A stretch of DNA of 64,000 bases from Branchinecta lynchi (GCA_023053575.1 JAKZAP010000010.1:15585225-15649224), one strand, 5' to 3'. Shown: positions 44,591-56,879, counted from the stretch's first letter. Numbers and translations are program-made. Notes: generated from the sequence alone by a model not told the origin.

Positions 44591-44930
44591 AAGTCTTTTC
44601 TTCAGAAAAATCTATCTGGCTTAAAAAGGATTCAACTAATATGACAAACATACTAGGAAAATTTTGCTTTTCTGTTTCTAGTTAAAGACACTTTTATAAG
44701 AGCTCCTTATGTTACCTGAGCTCGTACTCCTTGCCGCAGTTTATAAGGTGATGAAAAAGGTAGAGCTATCCAAGTTAATAACCAGAAAATCCCTTTTAAA
44801 AGCTGCTTCAGAACAAAGAAAAGGCATATAATTTGACTATTTTTGGACACAAGACTGTTGGAAAAATCAGATTTTGCTTTTTGACTGTCAAGACAGCATG
44901 GAAATTTCATTTTAGCATTTTCGCGACAAC
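44590..44930 (-). repeat. Unnamed interspersed repeat L, copy 2 (reverse)
   Basis: Reverse complement of 10800-11160 over several blocks (GAAGTCTTTTCTTCAG to ATATGACAAACATA, CAGAAAATCCCTTTT). Non-coding. Confidence 0.45.
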
Positions 44931-45297
44931 ATTCAAGGTCGTGTAAAAAACAAAGTCAGCTACCCCTTCTGTATCTGAAGCTAGTGGACAGCAATCTGGC
45001 ACAGACCCGCCACCACCTGTTTACAGTTAACTTCCATGTCTATAGAAAATTCTTAAGTGTTTGTGGTCAAACTTCAGCTATGATAAGACTTTTCTCTATA
45101 TATAGGTTATTTGAAGAAAAAAAAAAATTTGGGGGGGGGGGGCAGACAGGAGAGTTTTGGTACTGGGGCCAGTTTTTTTTTGGCCAGAAGGGGTTTGACT
45201 CCAGGGAAGTGGACAGAGGGTTATGTCCAGGGGTTGCCTAGACCCATTAGGTAGGCCTAAATATATGTTAGGAAAGGCCTGCTAGGTCTGTGGCTGG

Positions 45298-46750
45298 CAG
45301 GGGCGTCGCTATGGGGGGGGGAAAGAAGAAAAAATCAAAAATGCGTGCTCGAAGAGCGCCCGACCACAACAAATTTAGCTAGGATGGGTGCTGGCGGAGC
45401 GCCCGACCACGAAAATTCAGCTGAACTGGGCGCTCACCCAGAAAAGCTAAATGGGGGGCTGGCAGTACGCCCGAGAAAGTCAGTAAGGCTAGTTACTAAG
45501 GCATCAGCTGTTCCGGGTTCTCGAGTGTTCGAAACTGAGTTGCATTCTCAGTCACTTGTCTCAAGAGGCAGGCTATTTCTAGTCATTCAGATACGACGAG
45601 GTTTTTTAATAATATTTTGTAAGAATGAGAAGTATGATTGTTAGATCTAAGCTTCCAGAACCGTCAAAAGACAGTTGTTAAATCATGAATTTCACCCTGC
45701 AGCACACAGTTTTAACCCAAGTTTTAAAAAGATCTCTTGTGTACTAATATCTCAATTCAAGTAAAAATCAGGCTGATTTTACTTGTGACATACATTTCCA
45801 ATAATTTTTTAATTTCATGCAAAGATCCGTTGTATTTTAGTAGAAAAGCATTTAATGATAAAAAATTTCCTCCATTCAGACATTTAAAAAAAAATCGGCT
45901 TTGTGAGCAATGAGAGAAGATTTAATGATGGGTCTGATTATTGTAACACCTTATAATTACCTTAAATCGCATTGTTCAGTGACAAAGGTGCCAATGCTCC
46001 TGTCGAGTCGCTGGGAGCCACATTGGATTTTGATTTTGTGTTTAACTCTAAATTCAGAACAAGTCTACTCCATTTCAAGTTTTTGTCTAGATGACCGGTA
46101 CTTCTTTTTTTGGAAAGGCTCGACTGAAGCACATTATCCAACTTCCAGCTAAATGTCTCACATTTTTCTGCAGAACCTACTAAGTGGCCCTTACCTTCAT
46201 CTGGGGTGCGAAAAGGCGTCCTGGTTACACGGGATTCCACAGAATTTGCCTGCGTCACCTTAGGCTCTATTTACTGGAAATTCGCGTCATTTCATTCGGG
46301 TTTTAGGCTTAGAATCTTGGGGCATTGGCCGCCAGAGGCGTTACTAGCCAAAATGTTTGGCCGGGGGGACAAGGAATTTACAGACTGGCTGGAAATTTTT
46401 ACCGACTTTTTCTGCAGAAAAATTACAGTAAACAACAAAAATGACATCGAAAAAAATCGACTGGTTTTAAGAAAAACCGACTATTTTAACAGAAAATATT
46501 ACTATTTTCCTGAAAAAATTAAACTATTTTGACGAAAAATCGCGGCGCTTCGCGCGGCCTCGGTTATGTTTTACCGACAGCATTGGGGGGGGGGGCATAC
46601 CCACTCCCCCCCCCCCCCAGTTGTGACCCCCTTGTTGGCCGCACTCAAAGCTATATAGGTTTTGTTGCGGGGAAGTAGCATTTTGCCTACAAAATGTCAT
46701 GGCCGACTTCAAAATTTCGCCTGCACCACTCCTTTTCATTCTGTCTGATA
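45298..46750 (+). mobile_element. CAGGGGCGTCGCTATGG element, copy 2
   Basis: Starts CAGGGGCGTCGCTATGGG after a G run at 45127-45140. Hairpin units are more decayed (CGTGCTCGAAGAGCGCCC at about 45343, GGTGCTGGCGGAGCGCCC at about 45387). Blocks follow in the same order as 34618-35760. Split by a 302-bp hAT MITE at 46333-46634. Confidence 0.6.
46333..46634. mobile_element. hAT MITE, 302 bp, 8-bp duplication TTGGCCGC
   Basis: Ends CAGAGGCGTTACTAGCC and GTTGTGACCCCCTTG, flanked by TTGGCCGC at 46325-46332 and 46635-46642. The interior iterates AAAATCGACTRTTTT-type words, then a CGCGGCGCTTCGCGCGGCC hairpin, a run of G and a run of C. Non-coding. Confidence 0.85.
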
Positions 46751-48209
46751 TAAACTTTTGTGGATATGGTGCTGTGTTTCCTTGGAACTTCCTGACATCT
46801 GTCAGTCGAATATTTTAAGATCCTATGCCCAAGCCCTTCAAATGGCTTTTGACCTAAGTGACAGTACTAGGCTTCTAATCTCCAGTCTTCAATGCTTGCA
46901 GCTTGCCAGAGTTTTATCATCACTTATGTCCTTATGAGACAAAAAGTTCAAAGGGGTGACAGGCCACCGGTAAGCAGGGGCGTCACTAGCCTTTTACCTT
47001 TGGGGGGGGACGTCCAGTTTGTGCCGACGGACTAGAAAATGTGCCGTTGCCGCTTCGCAGCAACGGCGCACATTCCTGCCAGCACAATAGAACCAGGGTA
47101 AAACTAACTATAATGCATCCGTAGAGATTATTCCTTTGATGTAATTTCGTATATTAAAGTTCACACACTTGGCTTTTCATTTTAGCTTTCGCTAAAAAGC
47201 GAAGCTTCCAACGACTGTACCAAGAACAAGTTAAACTAAGCGCCGCAGAATAAAATTTTTTATATCTGCCTCTTTCCGGAAGATATAGCTACACATGCCA
47301 TACAAGTTCTAGCTTTAAACGTGTGTCTGCCCCCCACGCATTTCAATCCTAAAACGCCAATTATATGAAACACCGTTCTTCCAATCGAAGATTGATACAA
47401 AATGCGCCGCAGGCGAAATTTTGTGTAAGTTAACTATAATGCATCACTTGAGATTATTCGTTTGATATAATTTCGTGTTTTAAAGTTCTCATGCTGTTAA
47501 TTTTAGCTTTCGTAAAAAGCGGTGCTTCTAACGACTATACCAAGAAAAGATAAACCAAGCGCCGCAGGCGAAATTTTTTTAATCTGCTTTTTTCTGAAAA
47601 AAATTAGCTATAGTGCTATACAATTTCCGGCTTTTAAAGGACGCCTGAATGAAAAAAGTATCATCCCTATCTGTATGAAGTACTTTAACATTGCCTGCAG
47701 AAAACCCAATCCAAATACGAAATACCGTTTTCAAGCTATGATTTTTGCTCCATTTTGCATCTGTCCTTATTTCAGTACCGAGCAATTTTAGAAATGAACA
47801 AATGTCTCCAATCAAACCTTCTTCTGGAATATTTTTTAGCCAGATAAGCCCAAACGTATATCTAGAAGAAATTCCAATACGATCCGGCCAGCGCTGTACA
47901 AGATTTGAATGAATTGCGCTTTTTGTCTTGGAGTCTGCATGTGCAAACCTCCGGAAACAATCATCCCTATTTTGAAAACGTCACTCTCAGGAGAAGAATG
48001 CTCTCCGTGTCCATGTCTGTAAACGCCTCCATGGTGTAAGTATGTAAGGTCAAGTATGGTTTCATTGTTCAGGTGTCCTTTAACGTGTTTCAAACCCCAA
48101 GAATTTGTATCCTAAAACGAAAACTAAATGATACGCCGTTCTTCCAAAGAGTAAATACTACAAAATGCGCTAACTGTAATGCATCAGTTGAGGTTGTTCC
48201 TTTGATGTA

Positions 48210-48238
48210 ATTGTGTTGCGAGAGCAACACTTTGGTTT

Positions 48239-48274
<36 letters not shown>

Positions 48275-51200
48275 CCTATGACTCCGATTTCATTTTATTC
48301 CTGGTAACTGAGAAGGGTCTAACCTGTGCGGTTTTTACGGAAAGTGTGGACCTTAGGCCGGATTGATGAATATGACATTACATTTTGGAAAGCTCCGTAG
48401 AACTCTTGCCTGGGGCCAATAAGGATGGTTTTTGCTTGTCATCGAGCCAGAGCCTACGGTTTGCGAAGTGAAGTGGAGTTGTATAGCCTATGTCAGAGAG
48501 GACTATCTGAAGTTGTGTAGCGAACCTTTCGTTTCATCAAAAGATGTTTCTGCTTTCGAGTGGAAAGCTCCGTTCTAGCACGCAAGCAGGCAGGCACCAG
48601 TTTCAAATTGAAGATGGACTAAAATCTATAAGTGTTAAATATATGCGGCAGTTACCCGGCCCCACAGCCAACATATCTTCTTTGAGTGATAAATAGAAAA
48701 ATCTACAGAGACAAAAAAGTGGCTTTTTCCCACGGGTCCGAAAGTGCTGCCATCTATTGTTTCTGTCCATGTCTGCGACGATTTCAGCTGAGTGTATAAT
48801 TTTTTTTTTTTGCACTTTGGTTTGTGGTAGAGTAACGGTATCAGATGTGCCTCTTAAACTTTAAAAGTTTTCTCATTGCTAAAGAAACTAGAGCTTATCC
48901 TTTGCTCCTTTCTAAGTCGCGACGTTAGAAAGTTGGCCTACGGCAAAAAAGTCAACTTTTGAACTAAGACAGGTAGAATTTTTTTTTCGACGGCAATCGA
49001 TAGCCATTGATGAGCTGATCAAAGTATATGTCATCCATTTTTTGGTACAAAAATTCCTTCATGAGATACACCAGTTTGAAAATTTCAAAGGGGTTGACAA
49101 CTTCATAGTAAGGTACATTGAAACCAAACATAGGCGATACCAGTTATGATACATATAGGGGACTTTTAAGCAACAGTCGACTGTTAGCCCATAATCATCT
49201 TCGGTAATGAGGGGTTTGCAGCTTTTGCTAGTTGGTATACCTGTTATTTGTTTCCGGTGTATTCGATGGTAAGAACAATCTGGTTCCCAATGGTAAAATA
49301 TGCAAGGGACTTGTAAGTAATAATCGGCTGTTATGTTACAATAGTCGCGTTTTTTGCAATCGCTTGGAACGAAAGTTGCCGTTTTTTGCGATCGACTGTC
49401 GACTGGAGGTCCAGTCGATCCGTTTTTTGTCGCTTGACTGGACATCGACTGGGAACAAAGTCAACAGTCGATCCGATGCACCTTTCTCTTGGAGGTCCAG
49501 TCAAACTTGGTGCCAAATTTTGAAAACTGAAACATGTGGACCCAAAAACGTAAAATTTACACCTCAGGAAGCGCCAGTACTGCAGTAGTTTCAGAGACTG
49601 CCGAGGGAAGAGTTGTGGGGATGGACTGATTATTGACTGATTTAGACCGTTTTTCGAAGGGTTGTTCTCGCTCCCCTATCAAGCGACAAAAAACGGTCAA
49701 CTGCATGAACCCGGGAACAAGTCCCAATCGCCAGTCAATCTGCAAAAAACGCGACTAATCATCTTCTGCGATGATGGGTTTGCAGCTTTTGCTAGCTGGT
49801 GTACCCATTATTTGTTTCCGGTTAACTTAATGTATATCACGGGAGAGGGACTTGTAAGTAGGAATCGGTTCACGAGGGGCTAGGAATTTTTGCAAATGGG
49901 TGCACATTGTATTCGATTTCTATAAATCTGACGGTAAGAAAGTTTGTGTCGATGGTCTATCAATGTAACCGAAGATTAACTGTTTACACAACGGATACAA
50001 ACGAAAATGTAAAGCAATGAGGTAGTTTCATAATAACTAATAGTGTCATCTATGGTATTTTAATCCTGAAAAGTTACGGATAGCTTTCTATTACCAACTA
50101 GATTATATAAGATATTGTTCCAAGTTTTCATCCGTCACGATGTCTACGATTGAAAAGGATAAAGTACAACTGACTGCAAAGTTAATTTAGTCCCTTCTTC
50201 CTATATTATTTTGTTGTTGTTTTTACAACGCTGAAGAATACATTTTGATCATATGATTAATTTTTTTAGAACATCCCGTTTAAAAAGCTTATGCTATAAT
50301 CATCTTCAGCGACGAGGGGCTTGCAACTTTTGATAGCTGGTATATCCATTATTTGTTTCCGGTGAATTTGATGTCAATCACGGGAGACGGACTTGTAAGT
50401 AAGAATCGGTTCACGAGGGGCTAGAAATTTTTGAAAATTGGTGCACATTGTATTCAATTTCTGTAAATATGACAGTAAAAAAGTTTGTATCGATGGTCTA
50501 TCGCTATAACCTAGGATTAACTGTTTACGCAACGGGTACAAACGATACGGTAATGTAAAACAATAAGGTAATTTTGTAATAATTAATAGTGTCATCTATG
50601 GTATTTTAATCCTGAAAAGTCACGGATAGCTTTATAATATCAACTAGATTATATAAGATAATGTTCCAAGTTTTATCCGTCACGATATCTACGACTGAAA
50701 AGGATAAAGTTCAACTTCGACGGCAATCGATAGCCGCTGCTGAGCTGATCAAAGTATATGACATCCATTTTTTGTTAAAAAAAATTCCTTTATGAGATAC
50801 ACCAGTTTGAAAGTTTCAAAGGGTTGACAACTTCAGTAGTAAGGTACACACTGAAACCAAAAATAGGCGATACCAGTTGTGAGACATTTAGGGGACTTGT
50901 ACGCGACAGGCGACTGTTAGCTCATAATCATCTTCGGCAATGAGGGGTTTGCAGCTCTCGCTAGTTGGCGTACCTGTCATTTGATGAACAATTTGGTTCC
51001 CAAATGTAAAAGGACTTGTAAGCAAGGGACTTGTAAGTAATAATCGGCTGTTATGCTACACAAATCTTCAGCGATGAGGGGTTTGCAACTTTTGCTAGTC
51101 GGTGTACCCATTATTTTTATCCGGTGAACTTGATGTCTATCACGGGAAAGGGACTTGTCAGTAGAATCGGTGCACGAGGGGCTAGAAATTTCTGCAAATT

Positions 51201-51890
51201 GTTGCACATTGTATTCGATTTATATAAATCTGACGGTAAGAAAGTTTGTATCGTTGGTAAGAACAATTTTGTTCCCAATTGTAAGACATGCATGGGACTT
51301 GTAAGTAATAATCGGTTTTTATGCTATAGTCATCTTCAGCGATGAGGGGTTTGCAACTTTTGATAGCTGGTGTATCCATTATTTATTTCCGGTGAATTTG
51401 ATGTCAATCACGGGAGACGGACTTGTAAGTAAGAATCGGTTCACGAGGGGCTAGAAATTTTTGAAAATTGGTGCACATTGTATTCGATTTCTGTAAATAT
51501 GACAGTAAGAAAGTTTGTATCGATGGTCTATCGCTATAACCTAGGATTAACTGTTTACGCAACGGGTACAAACGATACGGTAATGTAAAACAATAATGTA
51601 GTTTTGTAATAATTAATAGTGTCATCTATGGTATTTTAATCCTGAAACGTTACGGATAGCCTTCTTCCGATATTGTTTTGTTGTTGGTTTTACACCGCTA
51701 AAGAACAGCTTTTGATTATATGATTATTCTTTTTAGAACATAAAGTTTTAAAAGCTTCGATAAGTTGACAATTTCAGCATTTAACCAACAGCGAAGAAAC
51801 AAAACCAAAGTGTTGCTCTCGCAACACTTTAGCCGGCGAAGCCGGACAAAGGTTGCCGCAACACTTCACGTTGCCCGGGCAACGTAGGTC
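48210..51890 (-). mobile_element. Palindrome-capped TA element, copy 2 (reverse, 3.7 kb)
   Basis: Reverse complement of 24021-27735 end to end, flanked by TA (48208-48209 and 51891-51892). The host repeat's unbroken order (TTTGATGTAATTTCG at 47140) proves the site. It has three interior units, at about 50060, 50600 and 51635, compared with four in copy 1, and a 412-bp MITE at 49344-49755. The capped end is at 51807-51885. Minus frames (70-128 aa) repeat those of copy 1. Confidence 0.85.
49344..49755. mobile_element. GTCGCGTTTTTTGCA-ended MITE, copy 3
   Basis: GTCGCGTTTTTTGCA and TGCAAAAAACGCGAC are perfect 15-bp inverted repeats flanked by TA (49342-49343, 49756-49757). 412 bp. The interior iterates GACTGGAGGTCCAGTCGATC-type words. 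It is absent at the same point in copy 1 (26615), which dates it after the spread of the host element. Confidence 0.8.
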
Positions 51891-52029
51891 TAGTTTATAT
51901 TTAAATTCACATATTCGGCTTTTCGATCCAGCTTTCGCTAAAAAGCGAAGCTTCCAATAACTGTAGGCTACCCCAGTTGAACTAAGCAATGCCGGCGAAA
52001 AAATTTTAAATCTGTATTTTTTCCGAAAA

Positions 52030-52880
52030 ATTTGCGCCCGACAAATTTTTGCAGAATTTGATTTCTTACGTATAAAAAGAACCGATGTGCCGACAAGAAT
52101 ACCGACGCCCGACAAAAGCATTCAGAATTCTTTTGCCCGACAATACTATAAAGAATTATATTTTTTACGTGTAAACAGAAGCCGATGTACCGACGAGACT
52201 TGAACTTCGGCATGCGCCTGATAAAAATTCACAGAATTTGATTTTTTTTTTTTTTTTTTGTAAAAAGAACCCGATGCGCCGACGAGAATACCGACACCCG
52301 ACAAAACCATCGACCATTTGATTTCTGCTCGACTAGACTGTACAGACCTTGATTTCTTAGGTGTAAAGATAACTCCTTGTGTTGATGAGATTTGAACTTC
52401 CCGAGTGCGCCCGACAGGGTTCGCAAAATTTAATTTCTTAAGTATAAGTAGAACCTGATGTGCCAATGAGTCGATAGACGCCCGACAAAAGCATACAAAG
52501 TTTATTTCTTCTGGATTTCCTTATGTATAAAAAGAACCCAATGTGCCGACGAAAATACCGAGGCGGGACAAAAGCATGCAGAATTCAATTTCGTCAGTGT
52601 TTTGCCCGAAAATTTTTTGCAGGATTTCTTTCTTGCGTAAAAGAACCCGATGTGCCAACGAGTCATCCGACGTCCGACAAAAACACAAGAAATGTATTTC
52701 TTCTGGATTCCATATGTATAAACAAAAACGATGTGCCGGAAAGAATACCAAGGCACGACAAAAGCATGCAGAATTCGATTTCTTCAGTGTTTTGCCCGAC
52801 AAATGTTTGGAGGATTTCATTTCTTGCGTATAAAAAGAACCCGATGTGCCGACGAGTCGACCGACGCCTGACAAAAGCAT
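52030..52880 (+). repeat. Two-unit tandem array, about 190-bp period
   Basis: GATGTGCCGACGAG or a close variant at 52083, 52187, 52273, 52454, 52540, 52650, 52731 and 52844. The spacing alternates between about 104-113 and 77-86 bp. Each unit carries CGCCCGACAAAAGCATGCAG or AAAGAACCCGATGTGCC. Open frames on both strands are repeat-derived. It is not a CRISPR: unit and spacer are both repeated. Confidence 0.75.
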
Positions 52881-53404
52881 ACACAATTGTATTTCTTTTG
52901 TGTTCGCCGTTGCTTCGCGCCGACGAAAGTACTTTCTCAAGACCTTTAGGGGGGGAGTCCCCCACCCTATCAGTCTACCACAAATCCGTGATTTTTGGAT
53001 ACCCTATGCCAAACGCCGGATATGCCCAAGGTTTAGCATAGCCTATGCCAAAAGCTGGATAGGCTTACCCTTGAAAAATGATTAGCATTTAATAAAAAAT
53101 CGCGTAAAGCTTCGCACTTCAAATTAAGACTGCCAAAATAATGCCTTATTTATCTACTTAACAAAAGAAAAATCTTCCAAAACAAAATCTGTATTCAAAT
53201 CGAAGAGTTTTCGATTTCAGTAGAAGCCACTCTTCGAGTTTCATTTAACGCAGCGCCGAACCGGCTCTAAATACATTACAACGGGCCAGCCAATCACGTT
53301 AGAGTCACCTATCGGCAATTCTTAAGTGTCAAGTCGTTCGAAGCGCTTCTCGCCAAAAAGGATTGAATTGTTGGCGGGAAATTGAAAAAGTAGTGTTCTT
53401 ATTT

Positions 53405-54655
53405 AAACTCGAAGCACAAAGAAATGGGGATTCCTTTTCTCCATTTTATCTTGACTTTTCAGAGCCAGGTCGTGCTAAATTGAAATAAATTGGCGAAAAT
53501 GACAGAATTATAAGCTGTTCGAATATTCGTAAAATGTCAGTGATATTCCGTGGAATAGAATGCGGGAAAAGCTATTTCGCAGCTGCTAGCTTTGTCTGCC
53601 TTTAGCGTTGCCAAATCCAGACACACTTGAAAATTTCACACAAGATTTTTCAATTAATGTGCGAAACTGAAAGTGTTTGAATTCGATAGTTATTGATTTT
53701 ACGTAAAGTGGGGATTTCGGATTTCAGCAGCAAAATAGCAACAATCTAGAGCAACGGCACTTCGCCGTTTGCACGGGGATGGAAAATCAGCCGATTATCG
53801 ATCAGCGCCGGGTTTACTGGCCTCATTACCGATTGAAAATCTGTGTGTATTTTCACGGTGAATATCTCTGGGATTTATTAATCCTTTGGAATGTGATCGA
53901 TGGCTCTGTGGACAATACAAAACGTTAGTATTGGAGAATTTAGGTCAAACTTGATGAGTTTCAGGCCAGTATAGTTTAAAGACTGTCTGGCGGAGTTATT
54001 CAACTATGACTGTTTATTTTAGTACTTCGTGCAATTTTTTTGTTTAAAAAGCTTCTACTATGCCTTTCTTACCGTTCTTTCCGCATACCTTCCCAATTTT
54101 CCTGAAAGTTACACAGAAAATACTACGTTTCTGTAGCATTTCTTGTGACAGTTTTTGCGGTATTAATTGCGTGCGTAACGTCACGATAATTCTAGTCCGA
54201 GACCAAAAATTTACAAACTGCTGATTTAGTGTAGTCTTTTCTGTTCAAAAGTTCTACTCGGACACACTCCTTAAATAAATGCCTTGCTATTTTTTCTCGC
54301 TTTCGTTCTTGATTTTTTTTTTTCCCTTCTTCTCCTCATTGAGCCCCAAATTCAGTGTATATTGGTGTACACAAAAAGGGAAAAATAAAATACTCGCATT
54401 CAGTCCAATCAAAATTACTTTCGACTGACTGTTCCATGCTCCCTATTACATGCACTATAGCTAGTTATTAGCATCACTTGGAATGAGTGATAAATTCAAT
54501 GCGAAATGTGTCATGCACAGACTAGTATTGGACGATAGTCGAATTTTTAAGATATCGGTATTCTCACTTTTAGTATTTGATGTTCCCGGACCTTTTTTGG
54601 CTCTCATTATCTCTCTTTCTTTAATGAGGTGATATTATCTAGTTTTGCTTAATCG
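53405..54655. other. Unassigned interior of the foldback element
   Basis: No ORF over 60 codons with a plausible product and no repeat shared within the window. Confidence 0.4.
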
Positions 54656-54659
54656 TAAT

Positions 54660-54924
54660 CGTAAATTCGCTCACAATATTCGTGATAACTACCAAATCCT
54701 GGCAATTATACAGAATCCCGATCATTATACCGAATAGGCTTATTTCCGATAGCCTATTTGGGATTCTGTATAACTACCAAATCATCGTAAGTTTAACAAA
54801 TAGTTCTTATATCGAAAAAATACCGAACAATTTAAGTAAAATGGCCCAACATTTTACAGAATCTCAAAAAGTGGGGGGGTTGCTGCAGAGATACTGCACC
54901 CCCTCACCCCCTTGCAACGCCCCT
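54660..54924 (-). mobile_element. CAGGGGCGTTGCAAG element, terminal fragment
   Basis: Ends CCTTGCAACGCCCCTG, the complement of the start at 29527 except one base. The part before it (TGCTGCAGAGATACTGCACCCC) is palindromic, and 54680-54830 is one unit of the ATTATACCGAAT tandem of 30280-30830. This fixes the right end of that family. Confidence 0.6.
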
Positions 54925-55739
54925 GTTCGTCAAGATGAAGTCACTATGCGTCCCACTTCTCTGTCACTCAAAAACTTAGAAAGGTAAGCCATATACTAGG
55001 GCTAAAAGTGTCCTAAATCCCCTGAAACACGTCCATAAAATATATATACAGGTATTTGGTTTTGTAGTTATAATAAGCATATTTCTCACACAGCAACCAA
55101 ATAAAACTAGATCCAATCCCAAAACTTCTAACTCTTGGGTTACGACCCTTCGGAACCCTTTCGACGTTGATATAATAACACTACTTTTTCAATTTCCCGC
55201 CAACAATTCAATCCTTTTTGACGAGAAGCACTTCGAATGACTTGACACTTAAGAATTACCGATAGGTGACTCTGACGTGATTGGCTGGCCCGTCGTAATG
55301 TATTTAGAGCCGTTTCGGCGCTGCGTTCCATGAAACTCGAAGAGTGGCTTCTACTGAAATCGAAAACTCTTCGATTTGAATACAGATTTTGTTTTGGAAG
55401 ATTTTGCTTTTGTTATGTAGATAAATAAGGCTTATTTTGGCAGTCTTAATTTGAAGTACGAAGCTTTCCGCGATTTTAATTAAATATTAATAATTTTTCA
55501 AGGGTAAGCCTATCCAGCATTTGGCATAGGGTCTCCAGCTTTTGGCATAGGCTATGCTAAACTTTGGGCATATCTGGCGTTAGGCATAGGGTATCCCAAA
55601 ATGAGGGATTTGTGGTAGACCATAGTGACGCCCCTACGGGTAAGCGACCTACCACCCCCTCTCCAGTTTTGGCTAGCAATGACCCTGGTGGCTGGTTTGT
55701 GCTAGGTAAATGAGTAGGCCTATAAAATATTCTACAAAC

Positions 55740-56080
55740 CTGTATAGATTCTGGTAGTCCAACATTCCGAGGGGACCACATGATCTTGTTAAAACTGCTG
55801 CATTCACTGCAGTCCTGTTCAAGAACACAGGAACAGCATTTTTTGCAATGCATACCCTGCCAGCTGACATAGAAACATCATTTGTCCTGAAGTGGAGACA
55901 ACAAAGAAAATGGCTAGTAGTCAGCTCAAACTTACTGATCAACTTCGTTGAACCAGGGCCATACTCTTTGCTGACACAATCATTCCACAAGCCAAGTCTT
56001 TTCCTTGTCACCCTTGTCAGTGCACAGTCATCTGAACCTGTTTTACAGTCGGGGATAGAACATCGTCTGATATTTCCCAT
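55740..56080 (-). CDS. THAP-domain protein B, first exon
   Basis: 114 codons from ATG 56080 to the donor ATACAG|GTTTGTAG, phase 2. Paralogue of the exon at 33277: RRCSIPDC, KRLGLW, FLCCLHF, AKNAVPVFL and TRSCGP are all in the same order. It lacks about 15 residues after the C-x2-H pair. All four metal ligands (C, C, C, H) are present. The next exon is not seen; the foldback arm starts 121 bp away. It could be a host gene copied with protein A or the N-terminal exon of a P-like transposase. Confidence 0.7.
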
Positions 56081-56349
56081 ATTAGATCTTGATCAGAGAT
56101 AAGAAAAATCACATTTCGGGGACAGTTCAAATTTTCTGCTTCATGGACCACAGTGTCGCCACTTGGAAATTCACAAAATCACGAGCAACCAGACGAGCAA
56201 CAGTCCAAATACACACGAGATCTGGGATAGAAAACCGTTGAGCATTGTTCAAATAGGTGCAATAAGCCGAATTGCGCTTCACGTGATGTTTATGTTTTAA
56301 TACACATTCTTGTCCAAATACACAGTGAAAAGGTGCTTATCAATCTGTA

Positions 56350-56680
56350 CAATAGTTGCGTTTTCAGATACCATGGTATCTGTTATCATGGTAACTGGAT
56401 CTGCAATCAGTCTTTTTTTAGTAGTTATAGCGGTATCTGATATACGGTTGCTCTTCAAAAGTGACAATTGCCGAAATTGCGCTTTTCGAAGTCGTCCCAA
56501 AAGAAAAACACATATTCAGTCACAGCACTAAGTGGCAAACTTCTTTCTCACCAATCTAAAAAAAATTGTTGAAAGTGACGACTTTTCATATACCACGACC
56601 AGTTACCACGGTCGGACCGTAGTACTGAATATCAGATACCACGTTAACTTGCCAGATCCCACGATTCTTCAAGATAACCA
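56350..56680 (+). repeat. GATACCATGGTATC palindrome-rich repeat, copy 2
   Basis: Begins ATAGTTGCGTTTTCAGATACC. Inverted relative to 5112-5540 over the middle. Words of GATACCATGGTATC type at both ends. The left end again has TA followed by GTTGCGTTTTC. 56100-56340 is unassigned. Confidence 0.55.
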
Positions 56681-56879
56681 TATCCTTTTGAAGACAGCGG
56701 ACCTATTTGAGTCTGTATAAGTAGGCTAGGCGATATCGCCCAGACGTGAATAGGCAAAGTGGACAATTTCGATCCGATGCAACACTGAAAAGAAGAAGAA
56801 GATCACAAAAAATGTTCTTAGTACTACTACTAGACGAGTTTAATTTGACGCCGGCGTTGTTGTAAAAAGCAGACAGATA

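Larger units (their letters stand above)
46975..52030 (+). mobile_element. CAGGGGCGTCACTAGCC element with GCGCCGCAGGCGAAATTTT repeats, split
   Basis: Left part 46975-48209: CAGGGGCGTCACTAGCC end, a hairpin GTTGCCGCTTCGCAGCAAC (47045-47063), then a tandem with TAACTATAATGCATC and CTTTGATGTAATTTCG at about 47105, 47425 and 48170. The right part continues at 51893 with ATTCACATATTCGGC and AAAAAGCGAAGCTTCC. The palindrome-capped element (48210-51890) lies between. Small frames over it (47522-47791 and others) are not conserved between units. Confidence 0.6.
52974..55619. mobile_element. Foldback element with about 430-bp arms
   Basis: Arm 1 (52974-53398) and arm 2 (55177-55619) are reverse complements with few changes. 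The outer ends are TCTACCACAAATCC and GGGATTTGTGGTAGA, and near them are the words ATACCCTATGCC and GGCATAGG. The inner 1.8 kb (53399-55176) has no ORF; 54660-54924 is the right end of a CAGGGGCGTTGCAAG element in reverse. GTGACGCCCCTAC next to arm 2 may be part of the true terminus. No target duplication could be fixed. Confidence 0.65.

Noticed and set aside
24021..51890. A giant 3.7-kb inverted duplication (24.0-27.7 versus 48.2-51.9 kb) as a segmental rearrangement
   Set aside because: Both copies end at TA duplications inside different, otherwise continuous host repeats, so they are separate insertions of one element.
52030..52880. CRISPR-like array
   Set aside because: Both the motif and the intervals are repeated, there are no unique spacers and no cas genes, and the genome is eukaryotic.
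52523..53041. Overlapping ORFs of 96-172 aa on both strands
   Set aside because: By-products of the 190-bp tandem array; open on both strands at once.
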